In this document: one piece after another, positions 6,419-10,039 of the stretch
How the letters are laid out: each line of letters starts with the position of its first letter
How positions within the stretch are numbered: the stretch's first letter is position 1
Origin: an uncultured Veillonella sp.
GTDB taxonomy: Bacteria; Bacillota; Negativicutes; Veillonellales; Veillonellaceae
DNA: 10,039 nucleotides
Reading direction: 5' to 3'
Assembly (NCBI GenBank): GCA_902478055.1
Contig: CABSJL010000034.1
Span: 1-10,039, forward strand
Translations under genes and position numbers: made by a program
Notes under the pieces: generated by a model
The model's database searches: none
Told to the model about the DNA's origin: nothing
The model's input: the letters and a program-made list of their open reading frames with translations, nothing else

Positions 6419-7105
6419 CTAAGGTAGTAGATTTACTACTGCTTGATATACATCGTTATGAATATCTTCTATGGTACGTAACCCATATTGACCAGCACCA
6501 TCTTTAATAGCACATGGAATACGGTGCCATTGATAGCGTTCTACTAGCTCTTCATAAGCATCGTGAACAGCTACTAAATACTGGTGATTTCCTTCATGAA
6601 TATCCCCTGTATTACCTCCCGTTTTACCAGTGCGCTCTGCCATAAGGGCTTCACTCACTTCAAGAGGCATATCTAAGAGACATACTGCATCAGGTGTAGG
6701 CAAGCCAAATTTATTAAACTCAAAGTCTTCAAGCCAATCTAAAAATGCAGTACGTTCCTTCTGATCGTCGTATTTTACCATTTGGTGCACCATATTAGAT
6801 GTCGTATAACGATCTGCAATGATGATGCCCCCATTTTTATAGAACTGTTCCCAATCAGTTCTAAAGGAAGCAAAGCGATCGATAGCGTACATGGAGCTTG
6901 CCACATAAGGATTTACATCATGCACATCTTTGCCAAATTCTCCAGCTAGATACATTTTTATAGGCATAGCAGCACCGCTATCATAATTCGGAAAACTTAC
7001 AGATTTAACTGCATGACCTTCCTTGGTTAATCGCTCTACTAATAGTTTAGTTTGTGTAGCCTTACCGCTGCCATCTCCACCTTCTAGTATGATTAAAGTC
7101 CCCAT
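6419..7105 (-). CDS. tmk: dTMP (thymidylate) kinase
   Basis: This 228-residue P-loop kinase converts dTMP to dTDP on the way to dTTP. The Walker A motif is GGDGSGKAT (9-17), with A16 where most bacterial enzymes have T. The DRY/TTSN motif (98-104) follows IIIA, and a lid-like stretch (AERTGKTGGNTGDIHE, 156-171) contains R158 and K161. The GSGK-x-TQ loop with DRYTTSN and a DIHE lid is the pattern I associate with the clostridial-type dTMP kinases, not the E. coli or B. subtilis form, and 228 residues is slightly long. The start is the ATG at 7105, preceded by AGGAG at 5-nt spacing. The in-frame TTG at 7126 is upstream of that Shine-Dalgarno and is rejected. It lies 2 nt after the decarboxylase stop, the same order as yaaO-tmk in B. 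subtilis, and is followed by an intrinsic terminator. Confidence 0.92.
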   Translation of the reverse strand: MGTLIILEGGDGSGKATQTKLLVERLTKEGHAVKSVSFPNYDSGAAMPIKMYLAGEFGKDVHDVNPYVASSMYAIDRFASFRTDWEQFYKNGGIIIADRYTTSNMVHQMVKYDDQKERTAFLDWLEDFEFNKFGLPTPDAVCLLDMPLEVSEALMAERTGKTGGNTGDIHEGNHQYLVAVHDAYEELVERYQWHRIPCAIKDGAGQYGLRTIEDIHNDVYQAVVNLLP

Positions 7106-7107
7106 AA

Positions 7108-8589
7108 TTACTCCTGTAACACCCAAATTGTTTCCAATGTCATATCATCAGCCCCATTCGGTACATAACCTAGAGCCTTACGATTCTCTATATATTGTAA
7201 CACAGACTCACTAATCACTTCACCTACTGCTACACAAGGAATCCCTGGAGGATAATAAGCAATTGTCTCTCCTGCTATACGATGAAGTGCGTCTTGTAAC
7301 CGTACTTGCTCCCGATTGGCATACATAGCATTACGAGGCGTTACTCTTACAATAGGCTCAGGCAATAAAGCTGAATCTTTGCTAAGGTTTTGCAAATTCT
7401 CATCCTTCGTATCATTTGATTCATGAGATGTACTTAACACCGTATCGCTGATAGACCGTACAGCTTGAATAAGAGCCGTTATTGACTCTTTTGTATCGCC
7501 AATGGTAATGAGTACTAGTACATGATGAGCTTGTACTAACTCCACCTCAATACGATGTTCTCGTAACATCCGTTCAAATGCAACACCTGTAAGACCTAGT
7601 TCTTTAGCATCGATGAGTACCTTGGTACAGTCATAGTTTACCACTCGATCTTCTATGTCTCTGTATTCCATAGTAGTAATACCGGAAATCTTATGTAATT
7701 CACTACGTAAATATAAGCTCAATTCCACGGTTCGACGAACTAGGTCTTCACCTACTGTAGCCAATTGATGGCGCGCCATATCTAAGGATGCCAAAAAGAT
7801 ATAATTTGGGCTCGTACTTTGTAACATTTGATGCATTTGTGTAATGCGGCGTTTATTAATTCTTTCACCTTGCCCTAATAACCAAGATGTTTGTGTTAAT
7901 GAGCCTACCGATTTATGCGTACTCTGTGCCACTAAGTCTGCACCTGCTGCAATGGCCTCGATAGGTAAATTTTTTGAAAATGGTAAATGAGGACCGTGCG
8001 CTTCATCAACAAGAACAATCATGCCTCGTTTATGTGCTTCTTTTACGATATTTACAATATCGACACCTACACCATAGTAATTTGGATACACTAAGAGAAT
8101 CGCCTTTGCTTCTGGATTTGCATCCATGGTTTTAACAGCATCGTTCAACGATACACCTAAGGGAATGCCCCAACGCTCATCGAATTGGCAATCCATATAG
8201 ACCGGTTTAGCACCAGATAACACAAGGCCACTAATAACGGAACGATGTGCTTCTCGAGGAATGATAATCGTTTCATCAGGACCTACAGTGCCCATAATCA
8301 TCGCTTCAATCAAAGCAGTAGTACCATTAATGGAGAACCAACAATAATCAGCTCCATATAACTGGGCTGTTAAGTCTTGAGCCTCTTTTAATTCACCTTC
8401 AGGTTCATGTAAATCATCTAAGGCATACATAACACCTAGGTCATATGGTAATGCCGGTCCCATCCAGTCTTTTAGTAGTTGAGGTGCTTCTACACCAATC
8501 TTATGGCCTGGTGTATGAAAAGGCACAAAATGTTGTTTTTTATATGATTCTAAGGCCTCTACAAAAGGCATTCTTTCTTGATTACTCAT
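7108..8589 (-). CDS. Orn/Lys/Arg decarboxylase, PLP fold type I (YaaO-like)
   Basis: This 493-residue PLP enzyme should decarboxylate a basic amino acid to a diamine or to agmatine. N-terminal PFHTPGHK (23-30) and DLGVMYALDDL (50-60) are family signatures. SINGTT (86-91) contributes to the phosphate site, DEAHG (195-199) carries the PLP-contacting Asp and His, and STHKS (223-227) provides the Schiff-base lysine K226. The C-terminal domain has YYPPGIPCVAVGE (445-457). A polar linker at about 386-408 joins the two domains. It is the short form, lacking the N-terminal wing domain of the large inducible E. coli decarboxylases. Sequence alone does not separate lysine, ornithine and arginine as substrate. 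The Shine-Dalgarno is GAGG at 5-nt spacing. The gene lies between pth and tmk, directly behind an intrinsic terminator and with no visible promoter of its own. B. subtilis yaaO also sits next to tmk. Confidence 0.9.
   Translation of the reverse strand: MSNQERMPFVEALESYKKQHFVPFHTPGHKIGVEAPQLLKDWMGPALPYDLGVMYALDDLHEPEGELKEAQDLTAQLYGADYCWFSINGTTALIEAMIMGTVGPDETIIIPREAHRSVISGLVLSGAKPVYMDCQFDERWGIPLGVSLNDAVKTMDANPEAKAILLVYPNYYGVGVDIVNIVKEAHKRGMIVLVDEAHGPHLPFSKNLPIEAIAAGADLVAQSTHKSVGSLTQTSWLLGQGERINKRRITQMHQMLQSTSPNYIFLASLDMARHQLATVGEDLVRRTVELSLYLRSELHKISGITTMEYRDIEDRVVNYDCTKVLIDAKELGLTGVAFERMLREHRIEVELVQAHHVLVLITIGDTKESITALIQAVRSISDTVLSTSHESNDTKDENLQNLSKDSALLPEPIVRVTPRNAMYANREQVRLQDALHRIAGETIAYYPPGIPCVAVGEVISESVLQYIENRKALGYVPNGADDMTLETIWVLQE
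7111..7115 (-). promoter_or_regulatory. tmk ribosome binding site that decides the start
   Basis: AGGAG lies inside the last codons of the decarboxylase gene, 5 nt before the ATG at 7105. It lies after the alternative TTG at 7126, so the shorter 228-residue product is preferred. Confidence 0.7.
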
Positions 8590-8600
8590 ATATACCTCGT

Positions 8601-8633
8601 AAAAAAGGCATGAATCTCAATGAGACTCATGCC
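8601..8633 (-). terminator. Strong intrinsic terminator after pth, directly ahead of the decarboxylase
   Basis: In the transcript a 12-bp stem (8633-8622 with 8618-8607, one G-U pair, 3-nt loop) ends in GCC and is followed by six U (8606-8601). The stem begins 14 nt after the pth stop. The U-tract ends only 11 nt before the decarboxylase ATG and touches its Shine-Dalgarno. An alternative 5-bp hairpin, CATGC with GCATG (8628-8643), overlaps the first arm and would compete with it. Confidence 0.93.
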
Positions 8634-8647
8634 CTTATGCATGTTAT

Positions 8648-9226
8648 TTATCGCTGTGGACGACGCTTAGGATTGAATTGATTCATCCCTTTATCGATGC
8701 CCACCTCTAAAGTACCTAAGACTGCTTTCACAGTATCCTTGATACCTTTTTGTACCTTCTCTTGTGATTCTTCACTAAATGGTGCTAACACATGATCAAT
8801 GACAGTCCATTGTGGCAACGGACGGCCAATGCCTACGCGGAAACGTGGAAAGTTTTCTGTGCCTATATGGGAGATTAAAGATTTAATCCCATTATGACCA
8901 CCAGAACTACCATTTGGTCGAATACGTAATTTGCCTACCGGTAAATCCATATCATCATAAATGCAATACACGTCAGATGGGTCAATCTTATAATACCGCA
9001 TCAACGGACCTACAGATTCACCACTGGCATTCATAAATGTTTGTGGCTTTACAAGCAATACCTTCTCACCATCTACAGTAATACTGCACACCTCTGCACG
9101 TTGTTCCTCTTTCCAAGGCGTGTGAGGTACGCTATCGGCAATGGCATCAATAACCATAAATCCAATATTATGTTTTGTCGCTTCATATTGCTTGCCTGGA
9201 TTACCAAGGCCTACTACTAATTTCAA
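8648..9226 (-). CDS. pth: Peptidyl-tRNA hydrolase
   Basis: This 192-residue cytoplasmic enzyme cleaves the ester bond of peptidyl-tRNA released from stalled ribosomes, recycling tRNA. Sequence features are GLGNPGKQYEATKHNIGF (6-23) with N9 and catalytic H19, KPQTFMNASG (60-69) with N66, the acidic residue D91 in YDDMDLPVGKL, and GSSGGHNGIKS (106-116) with N112. These correspond to N10, H20, N68, D93 and N114 of the E. coli enzyme. The start codon is TTG, with AGGTG at 4-nt spacing; no ATG fits, because the prs stop is only 10 nt upstream. The weak start and close spacing suggest coupling to prs. It corresponds to B. subtilis spoVC, also near prs. A strong terminator follows it. Confidence 0.96.
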   Translation of the reverse strand: MKLVVGLGNPGKQYEATKHNIGFMVIDAIADSVPHTPWKEEQRAEVCSITVDGEKVLLVKPQTFMNASGESVGPLMRYYKIDPSDVYCIYDDMDLPVGKLRIRPNGSSGGHNGIKSLISHIGTENFPRFRVGIGRPLPQWTVIDHVLAPFSEESQEKVQKGIKDTVKAVLGTLEVGIDKGMNQFNPKRRPQR

Positions 9227-9230
9227 GAAT

Positions 9231-9235
9231 CACCT
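9231..9235 (-). promoter_or_regulatory. Weak pth ribosome binding site in front of a TTG start
   Basis: AGGTG sits 4 nt before the TTG at 9226. It falls in the 10-nt prs-pth gap and is the only plausible Shine-Dalgarno for pth, which fixes the TTG as the start. Confidence 0.6.
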
Positions 9236-9236
9236 A

Positions 9237-10039
9237 TTATTTATCAAATAAATTACTTACTGAAACTTCATGAAAGATACGCATAATTGCTTCGCCCAAT
9301 AATGGAGCTACAGATAATTGCGTTACATTGTCTAATTTGCAATTTTCTGGTAATGGCATTGTGTTTGTTACGATAAGCTCTTTAATGTTAGAGTTTGCAA
9401 TGCGTTCACTTGCTGGATCTGTTAATACAGCATGGGTAACAGCAGCCATAACAGATTTTGCACCAAATTCTTCTAATGCTTTAGCGCCTTCTACAAGGGA
9501 ACCTGCTGTATCTACAATATCGTCAACGATGATGCAGTTTTTACCTTTTACATCGCCAATAAGGTTCATAACTTTAGCTACGCCTGGTTCAGGACGTTTT
9601 TTCTCGATAATTGCGATTGGCGCACCGATGCGGTCAGCCAAATCACGAGCACGAGTTACACCACCAAGGTCTGGAGATACAACAATCACATCTTCAAGAT
9701 TTTTTTCATTAATGTATTTAGCCAAAATAGAAGCACCATATAAATGATCTACTGGCACATCAAAGAAGCCTTGAATTTGACCTGCATGCAAGTCGATTGT
9801 TACAAGACGTGTAATACCAGATGTTTGCATCAAGTTTGCTACTAATTTTGCTGTGATTGGTTCACGGCCACGAGTCTTACGGTCTTGGCGAGCATAGCCA
9901 TAGTAAGGTACTACAGCAGTAATATGGCGTGCAGAAGCGCGTTTCAACGCATCAGCCATAACCATTAATTCCATCAAATTGTCGTTTACAGGATAGCTAG
10001 TTGGTTGAATGATAAATACATCTTTGCCACGTACGCTTT
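9237..10039 (-). CDS. prs: Ribose-phosphate pyrophosphokinase (PRPP synthetase), 5' end outside window
   Basis: 266 residues are visible; the reading frame continues through the right edge, so about 50 N-terminal residues are missing compared with the usual length of about 315. The enzyme transfers pyrophosphate from ATP to ribose-5-phosphate, making PRPP for purine, pyrimidine, histidine, tryptophan and NAD synthesis. Counting from the first complete visible codon, SVRGKDVFIIQPTS (1-14) is the ATP-site region, YGYARQDRK (46-54) the catalytic flexible-loop segment, DLHAGQIQGFFDVPVDHL (82-99) the metal and substrate region, and VDDIVDTAGS (171-180) the PRPP-binding loop, with S where T is usual. 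This is class I Prs. The apparent start at 9977 is an internal TTG (Leu), not the true N-terminus. pth follows after 10 nt. Confidence 0.97.
   Translation of the reverse strand, partial: SVRGKDVFIIQPTSYPVNDNLMELMVMADALKRASARHITAVVPYYGYARQDRKTRGREPITAKLVANLMQTSGITRLVTIDLHAGQIQGFFDVPVDHLYGASILAKYINEKNLEDVIVVSPDLGGVTRARDLADRIGAPIAIIEKKRPEPGVAKVMNLIGDVKGKNCIIVDDIVDTAGSLVEGAKALEEFGAKSVMAAVTHAVLTDPASERIANSNIKELIVTNTMPLPENCKLDNVTQLSVAPLLGEAIMRIFHEVSVSNLFDK

Noticed and set aside
9328..9747. 139-codon open frame on the plus strand
   Set aside because: It lies fully antisense to prs, has no Shine-Dalgarno and no recognisable domain; the prs frame carries clear conserved motifs.
1..10039. CRISPR array, tRNA or rRNA genes, prophage, defence system or an undescribed multi-gene system
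   Set aside because: No spaced direct repeats, no tRNA-like cloverleaf noticed, and almost all DNA is taken up by conserved housekeeping genes on one strand.

Overview
The window looks like core chromosome of an AT-rich member of the Negativicutes (diderm Firmicutes), most likely Veillonella or a close relative. This rests on gene order and protein style, not on a database match. All ten genes lie on the minus strand, so transcription runs from the right edge (10039) to the left edge (1). In transcription order they are prs (5' end outside the window), pth, an Orn/Lys/Arg decarboxylase, tmk, holB, ricT, yabB (TrmN6-type), rsmI, metG and tatD. Every long open frame on the plus strand is antisense to one of these genes and looks like a shadow.

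Right block (about 6390-10039): prs and pth are 10 nt apart, and pth starts with TTG. After pth comes a strong intrinsic terminator (8601-8633) whose U-tract ends 11 nt before the decarboxylase ATG. The decarboxylase and tmk are 2 nt apart. A second intrinsic terminator (6387-6413) closes tmk.

Left block (150-6343): holB, ricT, yabB, rsmI, metG and tatD form a very tight run. The junctions are a stop abutting an ATG (holB/ricT), overlaps of 8 nt (ricT/yabB) and 11 nt (yabB/rsmI), a 34-nt gap (rsmI/metG) and a 1-nt TAATG overlap (metG/tatD). A TATAAT box just downstream of the tmk terminator is the likely start of this transcript. The order matches the Bacillus subtilis yaaO-tmk-holB-yaaT-yabB-yabC-metS-yabD neighbourhood, but without the yaaQ, yaaR, yabA, yazA and abrB genes found interleaved there.

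Functionally this is housekeeping: PRPP synthesis, peptidyl-tRNA recycling, diamine synthesis, dTTP supply, the DNA polymerase III clamp loader, RNA maturation (RicT), tRNA and 16S rRNA modification, Met-tRNA charging and a TatD-family nuclease.

The left edge (1-149) is non-coding. It holds two adjacent perfect hairpins (5-21 and 27-49) that resemble an IS200/IS605-type end or a REP-like repeat. No new multi-gene system is visible. The points most worth a second look are that double hairpin, the terminator in front of the decarboxylase, and the cysteine-free HolB.
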